Positions 12,203 through 26,295 of a stretch of 64,000 nucleotides of DNA are shown here, piece by piece. Position 1 is the first letter of the stretch, and every line of letters begins with the position of its first letter. Below the pieces are notes generated by a model that did not search any database, was not told the origin of the DNA, and saw only the letters and a list, made by a program, of their open reading frames with translations. A program made the position numbers and the translations under genes. Source of the stretch: Protula sp. h YS-2021. Its lineage: Eukaryota > Annelida > Polychaeta > Sabellida > Serpulidae. The DNA lies in contig OX457029.1 of NCBI GenBank assembly GCA_949752745.1, positions 11,509,511 to 11,573,510 on the forward strand, written 5' to 3'.

Positions 12203-15200
12203 GTAAGTAACTGACAAATAACACATTACCGTTTAAACATGTGACCTTAAATGATATCAACTATTCAATGTTTAAACATTTTTGCACCATAGGTTGACGT
12301 ATGCTAGAAAGACAAAATTTTCCGTTCATTTTTTCTTCGAGAAAAGATTTTTGTTCATAATCTTGGTAGACTGCGTGTGAGTGTGTGTGTAGAGGCACAA
12401 AATTATCAATTAGGAACCAACGACTGTCAAGGTGTAAAGTCATGTGCTAAAGTTTACATATTGTTTAAACCGAGCAACCAAGAACAAACGAGTTTACACT
12501 GTCCTTTTAAGTTTCTACACAGTTAAAAATACTTCTAATTATTTTATACTTTTTTATTTAATTCTATAAAATAATTTGAAACTTTTTGGAAAACACAACG
12601 TAACTGAAAACAAAGATATCAGTTCGCAACACCTTTCTACCCTGTGCAGTCTTGACAGGTGCCATATTGGCTAATGTTCAGGTGTTGAAGTAAAATATAG
12701 ATGTAAATAAAATTAAAATAACAAAAAATGATATGGCTGAGTAAAAAATCAAGAAAGAGAACGCAAAGATTTAGTAGGCTATCAGTGATGATATTCAATA
12801 TGTGAGTGACTATGTTTTTATGATTGACATTGACTTTCTACCCAGCAAACAGCTTCAGCATTTGATGAATGCATACATTGAGAAGTTAAATTTTCTCAAT
12901 AGTGTTGAGGAAACTGTTGTTGAAGCCACATTATTGCTGCACCAAAATTGAAAAGCGTTATAAACAAGAAATTTACCAGAACTGAGCTAAATTAGTTGCA
13001 GATGTTCTGTAGAATGCAACCCCTCAGTGTTACAAAAAACATAACATTGAATACAACTTGCTTTGATATTTCCGGGCCAACCCTTTAAGTCACTTCTTAT
13101 AACGCATTAACCCTTTGTTTATATCAATATCGTGTAGCATTTTCAGGTATAAAGATGCCAGGCCACTCCTAATTCTATGCATAAACCCTACTCGCATAAA
13201 CACCAGATGAACCAGAGTTTGATGAGCACATAAGGTGTAGTTCTGTGGCCTGCATATTCGATGTGTAACAAATGTTTGTAAAACATACAGATCAAAACGG
13301 CACTTTTCCTAGTCTTCATTTTGACACAACACAAATAAGAAAGAGACGATTTTATGGGTTGCTTTTCAATATTTTAACAGGTCAGTTTTAGCTCTGAGAA
13401 CTCCCTATTTAGGCCAGTGCAAACTTACTTTTAACAGATCAGCCTGATTCACGAAATTATTTGCAAACTGAAATTAAATGTTTTAGAGTAATTTAAAGAT
13501 AACAAGTAACTGTTTCAGACTAAAGTTCTGAAAAGTGCAATTTAACTTTCGTTGCGCTATTACAGTATTGTAACTAGAGCATTGTGCATAGAGACCGTAT
13601 CGATCTTAACTGTGGCTGGGGCACTTGGCCTTATCACTACCATACACAACGTCTTTGACATTTCTTTAACAAAGCGTTAGCAAAAAGTAATTCAAAGGAA
13701 AAAATGACATAAAACATGTTGGGTTATGTCACTAACTCACGAAATGTCGGCAGATAATAGGATATCGAACGCTATATGGAATACTGTCTAATTTTATATG
13801 CTCTTCAGTTTTAAGAATTCAACAGCTAATGCAACGCATGGTCCAACTGATTGCAATAAGTGGAAAACAGCGAAATTAATCTATAAGGTGAATAAACAAT
13901 CATTTCGATATTTAATTCCGGTTATGGAGACGATTTGTTTTGAGCTAGCTGCAAGGGTACAAGTATTTCTGTTCAGAATATTTCCAAACATAAACAAATT
14001 ATGTTAGCTTTTTTCTCTTAAATTCTAAAATAAAAATTTTTATTTTGATATTTTCAAAGATTATTATCACAATTAAATTTTTATAGGGCAATTTTGTAAG
14101 GATACGTAAACCCGAAACATAAGTCGTGCGGGTGTGATTATCACAGCTTGTTTAATGATGCCAGAATCTTAAAACTTTTCACAAAAAGTACTCTCATTTT
14201 ATAGTGGTTATATTTGTTTGTGTTTTTACTTTTTAGATAAAACCAAAATTTTATTATGGGCCATAGTTATACAAAGAAATGATTCCCCAAAGTATGACGA
14301 GAGATTTCGGCAAGGATAGTACAATAAAATTTTACATATTCATTTATTAACCCAGAAGAAGTAAGAAACAAATATACTTCCCCTCAAGCTTTACCCTCTA
14401 CCAATTACAAAAATGATTCAATGATGTTCAAAAGTGCCATTTGATTGAAATAATTGTTGTCTTTGCAGCCTTTTCGAAATTTTCCTAAGGCCTTGAAATT
14501 GATATAATTTGTCAGGTAGTTGAAAAACTAAGCACAAGTCAAACATAATAAATTTAATAATGAATAAAATTGGAAAAGCTTGTTATGTTAGCGTTGAGTT
14601 TTCGGTCATACCAGAAGGATGTCTGATACACGTACGACGCAAGGCAGAGCGTTTGAAGCAGACATCAGTAAAATCGTAAGTATTTTGGCCATTATGTCTT
14701 GTAGCTACCACATATAAATCCTCACAATAGTGAAATATATCAATTTCATACCACAAGAACAGTTTTCGATATGATTAATGCTATAATTTGCTATGATTTT
14801 TTGCTTCGAAACTGACATTCTTAATTAACATTATAAGACTAAAGGTTCACAAATAACTATTTTGATGCCAGTTTCTTATCACATTTATGAAAATTTAATG
14901 TTTAACAAGGAAATTTTTAAAAGAAAGCCACAAATAAAGTTTCAACCCTCGTGACTAGGTAATGCAAATAAACATTTAAAGCGGCATCATCTGTTAAATT
15001 ATGCAATTTTAACTGCAGCATTAATTCTGGTATTTAAGACGCGCTAAACGCAATGCGTAGAATATTGGAAACAAAAAATAATATATCAGTACTTTAATAA
15101 GTGACGCGTACTGCTTAGATATTGAAAGTACACCTCACTAGGTTTTATCCAGTGGAGCATAGAAAAAGATAGAAAAAGAAAAAAAGTAGTATGTCTATAA

Positions 15201-15789
15201 GGCCAAATTATTTATATAGAAAATGAGAACAAGATCTGCCCAGACGTAAATCAGTGTATGCTTCGTGGATACTGTTTGTATAGTGAATGGATTAAACTAA
15301 CACAAAGATTGATAAACTAGTTCATGATTACGAGAACGTTTTATCCAAATAGAACTAAGATTGGTTTTTCTGTATGTAATAAAAAAATACTAATTATGAA
15401 TTAATATTTTCTCCTCATCTGTTTGCTTATATATCAAGTAGTAAAAACGTGTGATTTCTGAAGTTACAACATATTGAATTATATACATAGATTCTTGGGT
15501 TTTTTTCCCTATGAGAGAAAAAAGACAATCGAAGAAGAAATCCCGGTATATGATGTAGTTGCGCGTTAGAATTGTGCTGCGAAGAAACTAGCGAATATAC
15601 AAAGCAGTGTTTGCGATTTGTACAATAAAATTAGACTTTTTGCAATCTCATTCTTTTAAACATAAGTCTACAGCATATGTTTTGCAACACTCACATTTGA
15701 CAAATATACGAATGGTGTGATGGTTTGTAAAGATATCAAATTTTAAATCAGACCGTTTTCGCTACCGAGTAGCGAAACTTACATTTGGG
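12203..15789. other. Non-coding stretch with one possible short exon
   Basis: No gene was recognised. At 14619-14675 an ATG in fair context opens 19 codons (MSDTRTTQGRAFEADISKI) that end exactly at a strong donor GTAAGTATT. This could be a first coding exon, but no partner exon was found. The rest is AT-rich sequence without visible structure. Confidence 0.4.
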
Positions 15790-16410
15790 GGTTAAAAAAA
15801 TACTATTCTGAACTCTTGATTTCTTCCATATCGGCCTTTAGGGCCAACGGGTAAAAAATAAGTTCAAAATCGCTAATCCTTTTCGAGATAATGGCCCACT
15901 TCCGTTTTTCACTTTGATCATGTCCGAGGAGGTCAAGGTCACCGAGATACCTCTCACATATAGTTTTTTAGGCCCAAACGGTCGAAAATTAGCTCAAAAT
16001 CGATGTGCATGTATCCCTAACCGTTTTCGAGATAATGGCCCACTTCTGGTTTTTGATATTGACCATGGCTGAGGAAGCCAAGATGGCCGAGGTATCCATT
16101 AGATATAGTCTTTTAGGATCAAAGGGTCGAAAGTAAGCTGAAATTCGCTCTCTCTCTAACCTTTTTGGAGAGAATGGCCAACTTCCGGTTTTTGACTTTG
16201 ACCATGTCCAAGGAGGTCAATGTCACCGAGGTACCTCTCACATATGGTCTTTTGGGCCCAACGGGTAGAAAATAAGCTCAAAATCGCGAACCGTTTGCGA
16301 CATAATGGCCCATTTCCGATTTTTTACTTTGAACATAACCGAGGAGGTCAAGGTCACCGAGGTACGTCTTACCTATCGTCTCTTAGGCCCAAAGTGTCGA
16401 AAATAATATC
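15790..16410. repeat. 130-145-bp minisatellite, about four units
   Basis: Degenerate long-unit tandem repeat. Each unit contains gataatggcccacttccg, a tttgacc-atgtcc segment, gaggaggtcaaggtcaccga and a segment like tcttttaggcccaaagggtc. Successive gaggaggtca-type landmarks fall near 15926, 16071, 16210 and 16341. A plus-strand open frame over 16220-16720 begins in this repeat and is considered spurious. Confidence 0.85.
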
Positions 16411-16416
16411 ACAATC

Positions 16417-16473
16417 GCTCTCTCTTTCTCTCTTTCTCAGTCTGTCTCTCTCTCCCTCTCTCTCTCTCTCTCT
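16417..16473. repeat. (CT)n microsatellite
   Basis: Imperfect CT/CTTT tract at the end of the long-unit minisatellite. Confidence 0.95.
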
Positions 16474-16479
16474 AATCTT

Positions 16480-18857
16480 TTTCCAGATGTTGACACGCTT
16501 CCCGCTTAAACTTGCTATGGTGGCTTTCATTGAGAGTTGGGCGATCAATACACCGAGACTGATATCAAACCAGTTTAAACTACTGTTCTCAGCTTCTTGC
16601 CGCAAAAATCGCAAAATTGTTTTGTCGTTTTTAATTGAAAAAATTAAACAAATTTTAAAAAATACAGGAGGATCAACTAGACATACTGAAGTTTATCATA
16701 TTCAGATTTCATCTTGCTAGCCATAACGGCCTCTGACTAGTTCCACGGACAAACTAAAAAATCGGAAAAAATCTCACAATTGCGGCTAAATTTCCGTACA
16801 AATTTAATACACTAGGTGATTTTGGCAAATTCCCAAGTGTAATTAATGCTGGTAATTTTATTGAATCGGTAAGCTGATCTGCTTGTACTGGATATCGAAC
16901 AGCACATGGAATTTTTTCTACCGAGTGCATGCAAAGTATCGAAAGGTAAATGCAAAGGACAATGAATTAATATTCAAAGGAAATTCAAATTAAATGCGGC
17001 TGTTAGTGTACTACTGACACAAAAAAGAAATGCCTGCCTTTGTTCTTGAAACAGATGAAAGGCAATAGTTTTAGTTAAGAATTTTTAAGTGTTCAATAAA
17101 CGTGTATATTTATGTGTGTAACTGATTCTGCTGCGCTTCTACAATGAGTGGAATCTACCGCTTTTATTGTAAAAAAATCAGTAGCAATAGCATTTCAAAC
17201 TTTTGAAGGGTGGATTGTAACTACTGGACTACTGATAGCATGTAACTAAAATGTTTTATTTGAACAAACTTTAACTGAAATGAGTTTAGGTAATTTCAAA
17301 AAAAATTGAAAAATCTTAAAGACTGGGCCCTTAAGAAAACGGATTGATATTAAGGGATCCGTCTAAGTATGATACTGTTGGGCTGTTGTAGATATCCTAC
17401 GACAAAAGGTCAGCAACAAGAAATCATACACATCAGTGTTGCGTTTGCCTATGTTTCGCTCTTTGATTGTAGTGACGTAAGAGTGGTTGTTTCGCTGGAA
17501 GTTCATTCTGAGATTCTATTGTAGAATGACAGTCTGCTTTCAATATTGGCTGATATGACGACCTGTGATGATATAATTAAAATAGGGTGTAGTTTTAGCT
17601 TTTCACTCTGCGTTAAGTGGTTTTTTCTATCCATTTTCAAAGGTACATTTGGAGACGGAAGAAGTGATCTAATAAGGTATACACCACGAACTGATTTCTC
17701 ATGTACAGATGTGACTGTAGTTCATATAGTCAAATAGATATCAGAAATGTGATAAGTGATATAAGTGCCATAATGTGTGATATTATAAATTCGATATGGT
17801 GCTCAAATATCGAAACAGAAAAGAATCGCTCCCATTACTTCTCAAAAAAGATGTAGTATGCATGTAAGCACATAACCAATTCCTTCTGCTTGTGTTTACT
17901 GTTTGCCATGTTACATGAAATTATTGAAATAAATCATCCCTTTTAGACGGAACATTAACCTGTTCATTTTTTATAATATGAAAATTTGTCGTATGAAACA
18001 AATCGCATCTTTTTTCATTCAAACTGTAATCAAGCATCAAATGTTTAAATTGTTGAATTGTTTGCTCAAATACCCTACTACTAAGATTGAGTATTGCAAA
18101 TGTCTAGATGTTCCTAGCCTTCGGCGTTGTCATTTACGTTTGAAATATTGAAATCTGTAAGCATTTTACGTGATAAATTTGACTTTTAAAGTAAATTATG
18201 GTCTTGTTCGTCACGTCATTACCTGCAATCTCCAACATTGATTTTTAATATTTATTTATTGTAGCAGGTGGATACCTCTCCATAGACATTTTTTATCTTA
18301 AAAGTTTTACTTTTTGAAAAATAGATATTGTTTTAAATTGTCAGCACTATAAGGCTTCAGTTAAACTTCCTGAAGAAAACAAAGAATTGAACAAATTCAA
18401 CAGCCAAACTTCATAACATAAACATAATAAATAGTGACAGCAGCAAAGTAAACCTCTATAATACAAGAATATATTTTTCTTTATGTACATTGACATGAAA
18501 GGGGTTTTGATGGGGTTTTGATATCAAATCAAAAAACGCAATAAATAGTTGATAAGCAAATATTTAATTGTAACATAGCCTGTCTTCTGCACAGACCGCA
18601 AATACAAGAATGACAGTCAGGAAAGACTAGATTTGAATTAATCTAAAAAAAAGAAAAATATTCTCAATCGGATGACTTCCGTAATTGTAAGCATAAAAGC
18701 GGCGTTATTGGTTTCATACTACATTGCATATACAAAAATAAACAATCCCTCTTCGAGAATATCTTGAATTGAAGCCTCGACAGATTAGATTAGATCAATA
18801 CGTAATTTAAATGCATAACCTCGGCAGATGACATTAAGCGAAGTGCCTGTGTGAGTG
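16480..18857. other. Non-coding stretch 3' of the sulfotransferase
   Basis: No gene or repeat was recognised. It includes whatever 3' untranslated sequence the sulfotransferase has; no polyadenylation signal close to its stop codon stood out. Confidence 0.5.
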
Positions 18858-21800
18858 TTACTCATACTTTAGCCGCGCAACTAAATCCGGCATATCTCCC
18901 AGTAATTCCAAAACCAATTTATCAACTTTCTCACTTTCTTCTACTGTAAGATGGCTTTTCCAGTCATCAATTTTTCCTGAAATTTAACAGCATGTCGGTT
19001 AAGCAGCTTATAGTAAGTAATTTTTATAATTTAAAAAAACTGGAGATATATTTGGAAGTCAATTTATCTTACATAATTAAGTGATGTCACGTTTACGAAA
19101 CACTAGCAAAATGATACCTTATCATTAATTTAGAGAATAGCAAGTTAATCTTATAACACAACTGCATAAAATAACAGCTTCACTTCTTAGAAACAATAAA
19201 TACAAAATGACGACCAAAAACAAATATAATAGTTAACACTACACATATTGTCTATGTATTACCTTTCCTAAATAATTTTGTTCCTTCTCTGAATAGATCG
19301 GAAATAAACTTGCTGCTGTCAAGATGTTTTCCTTCTCCTGTTGACATTCTTTGAAAGGACACTATGTCCACCAAGCTGTGGTAAAAGTCATTGCTTCTCT
19401 CTACCCGCAAATACTGTCCGAGTTTTTTTAACGTGGATACAGGTTCCTGAAAGGTAATCAATTACCAAACATTCCTTACATATAATTTCAGTCCAAGTCT
19501 GACTAAAGACTAGATATCTCTCAACCAGAGCGTTCTCCTTAACATGATGCATGTCCTGCTATGTATATTTGTTCAATTTACACGTGTCATGTAATATAGA
19601 CCAAGTCATGTCAAGTAAAGTAGCGTCATAATATAGGTCAAACCATGCCATGTAATATAGGCCAAGTCGTATGATGTTATATGAGTCAAGTCATGTCATA
19701 TAATCAAGCCATCAAATGATATATTTCATGCCATATTATGTAATGCCTATAGTTTCATGCCGTGTATCATGTTTTATGTGGGGGCCATATAAAACTGTGA
19801 TTCACATTTTTTACCTTTATTGCATCTTCGTAGAAAATGGTATGAACGTTAGGATTATCCCGCGCAATAACCCACCACCTTCTTATATAATCAAACCAGT
19901 TACCCCATACGAAGCTGTTCTTCACTAAAAACCAAAAGGAGAAAGCAAATAAGCGATTGTACAGTTTCACAGTTCCTCTTTAGCTTTATTAAAAAGTTTT
20001 AAATATGGAAACCTATACAAAGTCTAAATAATAAATAATTACAATACTAAGTAATTAGAAATTTGTTTTGACTTAGAAGTTTTTTTATTCACTTATATTT
20101 TGATTCGCGTTTCTATGCCGATTTTTGACTTAATAATGTGTCATAACAGTACGCGAATATGACTTTTAGGCCAAGTATAAAAGTACTACGCGGATATAGT
20201 TTAGGCCAAGTATCATAACATTGCGCGGATGTTTTAGGCCGGGTATCATAACGTTGCGCGGATATAGTTTTAGGCTAAGTGTCATAGCGTTACGCAGATA
20301 TAATTGTTAGGCCAAAACACAAGCCCTTGTTTTTTTACCTGATGGTTCCATCTCAAAGAAATAGTTGAGATATTCAGAAAAAGTGCCATTGTAACGAGAC
20401 ATATTTGTTAGATGATGGTAGGCCGACACGACGACAGACTTTGGATTACGTATCACTAAAACAATCTTACTCTAAAACATGCAAACATTGGTTCACACAA
20501 AACAGCATTAAATATATCTTCGTTTTGCAAAATGCGAACAAAACTGAGTGAAATAATTGTATGTATCCTTCCGTAAATTAGCAATTTTCTGTTTACCAAA
20601 TGAAAAATTAGCAGAAAGTAACATACAGATCATTTACATGTTTAAGAACGTTGTCAGGTAAATGTAGGCAGTTAAGATGCGTGTTGTATATTTTAGGCGA
20701 TTCCATTTCTTCGTATATATCTACTGATGGATATAACTCAATCATTGCGGTTGATTTCAAATAAGGAAATGTGCGTAACTCTCCCGTTAGAAGAACTGCA
20801 ACCACCTCATATATCCAATGTGTCCCTAAAATTATTATGCTTTAGTGACGAGTCTCTGAATAATCTGAACGACCTCATTATTTAATGTCTCACCAAAAAG
20901 ACGCAGTAAACTCTTCAATCCCAAGTTTATCATCTTAAATGAAGAGCGTTTATTAACACAATCAGTTCATGCTAAACTATGTTACATTGAAAACTGCACT
21001 TTTAAAATACATACTATGTAATAACATGTCAGAAAATTATTTTGGAAAATTATTACTGAAAGAAATGGTAACTTTGAAACTTACATCTTTTCAATTACAG
21101 ACTTATTCTGTTATTCTATATTCTATGACAGATTCAGATCATTGCATAATATGTAAATGTGAAGATGTAAACAAAACAAAATCAATTTAATACAAACAAA
21201 TTTAAAACAAATGAAACACATTTCAAACAAAAGGAACAAATTTTATACTTCACTGCTTGGTGTGTAAGCATGAGTACCTCAAAATCTATAGATACAGTGA
21301 TTTAAACTATTTAATCAAAATAAAGTTTTGTAAATATTTACCTGATTTTGGGAAGCCACAGATCCACACATCATCTTCTTGGGGTTTGTATTTGTTGAGA
21401 GAATCGATGCATGAGGGAATCTGAAATCAAATGAAAAGTACTGCTTATGACAGGCAAAAAGATAAGAATTTGATTGGATTACAATATCGGGAAATAATAC
21501 GAATGAGTGCCTGATAATACTAAGCATCGAAAATGCAAAGAGTTGATGCATGATTAATAACGTGCATGAAGTTATTACTAATACAAAAAAAGACTGATGA
21601 ACGTTGTTCTAGAAAAGTAGTTATCTTACCCTTTCTTTCCTTATCTATCTCTGTTTGCTTGTGTGTGTGTGAGTGTAATTTTTGTATGAATCGAATGTGC
21701 TTAGGAACCCATGTATACATTCATGCTTAGTTATTATTTTTCATGGAAATAACTTAATGATGATAAAAAAACAAAATATTACACTTGTTACGGTTTATTC

Positions 21801-22275
21801 TCTCGCTATTCTAATTCTCAACTAATTCTTAATTTAATTCGTAGCAACAACACCATAGAGTTCTCATTGTTTTTACTAACAATTAAAACCTAGTATAAAA
21901 TTTTCTTAATACTTCTACTATTTATTATTTGGAACGATTCATTATACATATTAAAAACAATTAACATTGATTAATATATCCCTTTGAATCACAACAAAGC
22001 TATGAGGTGCTATTACAGATCTTACACAGATTCTGTAAAATGTTGTTGTTACTGTTTTTAAATTTGTTGTTAAATACCTGAGGATAAACAAAGTCATGAA
22101 AAATGTCCCTGCCATTTATTTTACTGTGGAAGTACTTCAACATGCTTCCATTTCCAAGTTTAATTTTCAATAATTGAGTATTATAGGGATTGTTTTTGTT
22201 TTCTAAGATTTCTTGAACGCGCGCTGCATTATGTTTAACCAACTCATCAAAAGACGAGAACCTCTTTTTGGCCAT
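18858..22275 (-). CDS. Cytosolic sulfotransferase (SULT family), seven exons
   Basis: Predicted to transfer sulfate from PAPS to hydroxyl or amine groups of small molecules in the cytosol. Exons, in transcript order: 22275-22078, 21420-21342, 20825-20638, 20471-20339, 19924-19815, 19446-19263, 18976-18858. All phases match and give 336 residues, within the usual 280-350. The 5'-phosphosulfate loop is FPKSGTHW (residues 89-96). The probable catalytic His is H142 in NTHL. The 3'-phosphate site includes R163 and S171 in VIRNPKSVVVSAYHH. SFQRM (266-270) and RKG (296-298) are the later PAPS contacts. KSHLTVEESE (304-313) fits the KxxxTVxxxE dimer motif exactly. There is no signal peptide or membrane segment, unlike Golgi sulfotransferases. 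The ATG at 22275 lies in good context (AAACATGGC). Exon 2 begins directly after TTTCAG. Introns carry species-specific tandem repeats. The substrate cannot be told from sequence. I see no break. Confidence 0.93.
19610..19760. repeat. Imperfect short tandem repeat in a sulfotransferase intron
   Basis: Degenerate repeats built on catgtaatataggccaagtc and close variants, in the intron between exons 5 and 6. Unit length is irregular, roughly 22-32 bp. Confidence 0.8.
20120..20312. repeat. About 36-bp minisatellite in a sulfotransferase intron
   Basis: About five imperfect units containing taggccaagtatcataac and gcgcggatatagtttt, in the intron between exons 4 and 5. It is CpG-richer than the surrounding intron. 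Confidence 0.85.
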
Positions 22276-22313
22276 GTTTGCTGTAACTGTGTTTAGTCCA
22301 AAGATTTGTTGCT

Positions 22314-22323
22314 ATTTTATATA
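22314..22323 (-). promoter_or_regulatory. Possible TATA box of the sulfotransferase gene
   Basis: On the minus strand TATATAAAAT lies about 40 bases upstream of the ATG. That would give a very short 5' leader if used. An upstream non-coding exon is equally possible. Confidence 0.3.
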
Positions 22324-23814
22324 TTCTAGAGTCAGACTATTGATAGACTGATATCTGAATGTTAAACAATTCACAGCCCAAAGCATTATCTGAAGGCAAA
22401 GTACAGTTTTCATGTTAATGCATGAAACCTTAGCTTACCATTTCAAGATAACGCATACAATGTCTCCTATAAAAGTGTCTTCTGTGTGGATGTTATTCTG
22501 GGATTGTATTTAGTGAGGCCGTGTTTGTAATTACTGAAAGTATACCTAAGAGACCCAATTAAGATATGTGAACTATTCGATAAAGGACCAAAACAACTTA
22601 ATCCACGAAACAAATGAAATACATCTTTTATATCAATGTATACATCAAAATTGCTTAATGGTAAAAATTGTCTAGGAAAAAATAAAATTTTTATATACAG
22701 AAGCTCAAAGATGCTTTTAAAGAAAAGTATTAAAATTACGGAAGTTTCGAAAATTACGAATACAGAGCCGGTACTCCCTTAAAACGTTGTTGCATAGTCT
22801 TATATAAGACATATTTGGGACGTCACAAAATCTCATTGCGTTCACTGTAATAACGGTCATATGCTGTTTCTTACAACCAGTAGAACAATTTCATGCTTCC
22901 TATTATGCAAAAAATTGTTTGTTTCATGACCGAATTCTTATTAAAATATTAACCTAGCCGAGACAGTTTCAAAAATAGATTAAATAACAAGAAACAGAAA
23001 TTGGAACAAAAATTTTACTAATTTAAGTGAATTGAGCTAGTGTGGATAGAGAGCTTCTAGAGATAGTAGTAATATTACTTGCGAGCGGTGTTGCTGACGC
23101 TTGTAGCATTAATTATCTGGTAATATGTTTTAATAAAGGCTCCACTTTCACTTCACCGTCGCGTCACCATTCACTGGGCAAGGAATTGTTAGACAACTGC
23201 AGTTTAAGTTTTCACTCGAAGCATTATGAGAAAATAAAAAAAAACAAACAATAGGAACAATTTATCATTAGGTAGAGTTTATGAGATTAAATTAGTGTGC
23301 TATAAATAAAAAATAAAAGTGGAATCTGAAGAAATTGTATTTTATTTGCTGCCTGTATTACAAAAGCATTTGAGGATCTATCTTATAATAAAATGAAAAT
23401 ATTTTCCTTGGTTTGCTTCTATTAGAAAGTAGTACAAGGAAAATCTTTTCATCTGAAATAATTTTAAATATTATCAATCTAACCAGGTCGCCATAATTAG
23501 CATACTTTAGTCAGCCTCGTCGATGCTATTTAACCTTGAAAGTACTTGGTTAAAATATATGTTTTCCATGGAAATGATATCGCTTAAAATATCCTCTGTT
23601 CAGGAGTAAGGAGATTAGTGGAGAGAGGGGGGAGAGGGGCTTGCTAAACTGCTTGATGTTGTTTACATTGTGCACTTATTGGTATTTCCTGTCAAGGGAA
23701 CAGGTTGGGCCACATGTCATTTTATGGCGATTTGGAACTGAAAAAGTTTTGTAGCTGTGCAGGAAAAGCCTATGGGAAAAATGTCGACATGAACTTTAGA
23801 GCTTCTCAAGAGAA

Positions 23815-23945
23815 TCACATACACACGGCAAGTCTATCAGAATCATATACACGTGTACTGTGTGAAAGCCTGCCACAATCATGTACTTTGTATTTGTGTG
23901 AAAATCTATCAGAATCATGTATAGATGGTACTGTGTGTGCAAAAA
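23815..23945. repeat. Imperfect tandem repeat, about three units
   Basis: Three degenerate units of roughly 37-45 bp sharing tgtgaaaatctatcagaatc and atgta-tactgtgtg. The open frames across it on both strands are repeat products. Confidence 0.8.
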
Positions 23946-24337
23946 TAGACTAAAGCATGCATAAATGTTCTGACAAACTCTTCTGCCGTCGCTCGTGCGT
24001 CTTATTACGAGTTCTAAGCAGTAAGGCCTTCGTAAAAAAGCCTTCGTAACCGCAATGACGTATACTTTACTTATCTCTCGGTGAGCAATTTTGCTATGAA
24101 TTGTTGTGAACCTCGCAAACTGATATAGGCTACCTGCATTTGTTCTCAAGCTTCTCCCATCTCGTCATCAAAGTGTTCTATTCCTAAGTCGCCATGCAAT
24201 GTTAAGTATCCCTGCCATTTAACGAAAGGATATCCGAACCGACTCACTCACATGCTGCCATTGTACACACCAGATTCCGACATACACTCATCTGAAAATA
24301 TACATTCAATTATGTATTTTAAAACAACTATTTGCTT

Positions 24338-24383
24338 GCAAAAAAGAAATACGTTTCAATGCAAAAAAGAAATACGTTTCAAT
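24338..24383. repeat. 23-bp tandem duplication
   Basis: Two adjacent copies of a 23-bp unit containing gcaaaaaagaaatacgtttc, essentially identical. Confidence 0.93.
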
Positions 24384-26224
24384 ATGGAGCAGGAAAGGAA
24401 ATGAGTTATCAATATTTTTTAAAATTTACTTTATGTCTTAAAATAAAAATTTTGGATCGAAAAGTAGAACTTTTATAATGGACCAACATTGTGATAATTG
24501 TTTTGCAGTACTGCAGTGAGACATTTCCTATACTTATCTTTTTACTTATATTTTTCCAATAGTGTAACTGTTGTAAACTGTTGGACATTAATGCGCTTTA
24601 CTCTTTATTAAAATAGATTTCTGTTTGTCAATCAGTTTCAACGTATCTCCGATAAGGATCTGTACGAAGACAACAAATGCAAACGAATATGTCATTAAGA
24701 ATATTTGGAAGGCTCTCTGACCAAAAATAACAGCTGTACTTTTTCATTCCAGATGATGTACTGATGTACTGAAGGTTTTCCGATTTGTCTTTGTATATAC
24801 TAATGTAAGAAGAGGAAGCATAAGTGTGCTGTCTAATATTTATCGCTTAATGGCATTGAATCTCAGTTGCATACACTTTTCTATGTAACAAACCTGATTT
24901 GCAAGAAAACCCACGGAAGCGAGAATCACATGCACAAAGAAAACTGTGCACACCATAGACACACATCACACCGTTTAGGTAAATATTTTGTATGCATTCA
25001 TCAAGCATCACATCTGCGGTAGGATGCTTTCACAATTTGACGTTATATCAAGATAACATGTTTCACAGAAGTAAAACTGACGTGACTTTGTAAACTACTC
25101 TATGTTAATCATTTTAATTTTAACGCTTTTGAACGTGTCTGTGACTCTTGTTACAAAAGGGTTTTCATAAAAATCCTCTCAAAGCTTTTCAAAACCGTCG
25201 TTTGTCAAGGATGTCTGTCTAAAATAAATTTCATTTGAATTTTCAAACACTGTTTATTTTACTACACCGAATATGTATTTATGTAATAAAAAGTAACATA
25301 AAAATATTGTAGCTCAAGAACAGAAAGTTATTATTTGTTAAATGATATGGCGAAAATGACAACATGCATTTCGGTGTTATTTAAATGTGAAAGTATAAAA
25401 AATACATGCACATTCTCAGATCTCAAGCAAAACAGGTATATTCATACTTACAAAGTACATTCCGTTACACATTGATCATTATGCATTCACATATGCAAAT
25501 ATAGGTACACTCTTGTAACCATATGTATCTACCTGAAAATGTAGTTAAATACGGTCCTGCCTCTCAATCTTGAAAGCTCAAGCACGAAACACCACTCCCT
25601 TGATAAGTTGACTTTCTGAAAACAGGTAAGAAGTTTGTTCTCAATATCATTCAGAATAGCGATTAAAACAGTCTAACAGTTCAAATAATAAACTCTTGGT
25701 TATTCTTGCGATCTTTCACTTAAATGTAAGCGCACAAAATAAACCACATTTGATGCAGTATGGTGTGATAAATGGTTTACATCTGTAAGAAACTGCAGTA
25801 TTGTTGTCTCTTTTAAAATTATTACTGCAGCATGTAGTGCATGTCTCGATATTGAAACGTTCGATATTACAATTACAGCATCAAGACATAACCAGCAAAA
25901 GTTTTAAGGATCATTCCACGAATCATTGGGAAAGCTAGACAGTGCCATGTAGAATGAAATATGTTCCAATCCCGTCAATTCCACAGCTATATCATGGATA
26001 TCTGTCCAGAGCAGACATGTCAGACCAGCGGCAGTGCCTGAAGCATTATCGGATAAATGCTATTGCCATATCCTTTATCGCAGACAAATTTTTCTTCGTC
26101 TAGATAAATATATATAGTCAATTTTCTCCGTCGCAATCTTTCTTCCATTTTTAAGAAACTATTTTAAAAGGAAAACGTTACAATGTTAAAATGGGAAATG
26201 GAAATTAAAAATTTGGGTAAGACA

Positions 26225-26295
26225 CTGAAAAACTAGGTCCTGATCCCTGCATGGGAGTTGAACTAGGGACCTTATGTGACAATCACTCCCGTATC
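26225..26295 (-). mobile_element. Possible tRNA-derived SINE fragment
   Basis: The minus strand reads GGTCCCTAGTTCAACTCCC, which contains a B-box match (GTTCAACTC to GWTCRANNC). No A-box or full cloverleaf is visible, so this is weak. Confidence 0.22.

Noticed and set aside
16220..16720. 166-codon plus-strand open frame
   Set aside because: Begins inside the 130-145-bp minisatellite and runs through the (CT)n tract; composition is driven by the repeats.
23796..24149. 117-codon minus-strand frame
   Set aside because: Its C-terminal half is the translated imperfect tandem repeat, and the N-terminal half has no recognisable motif.
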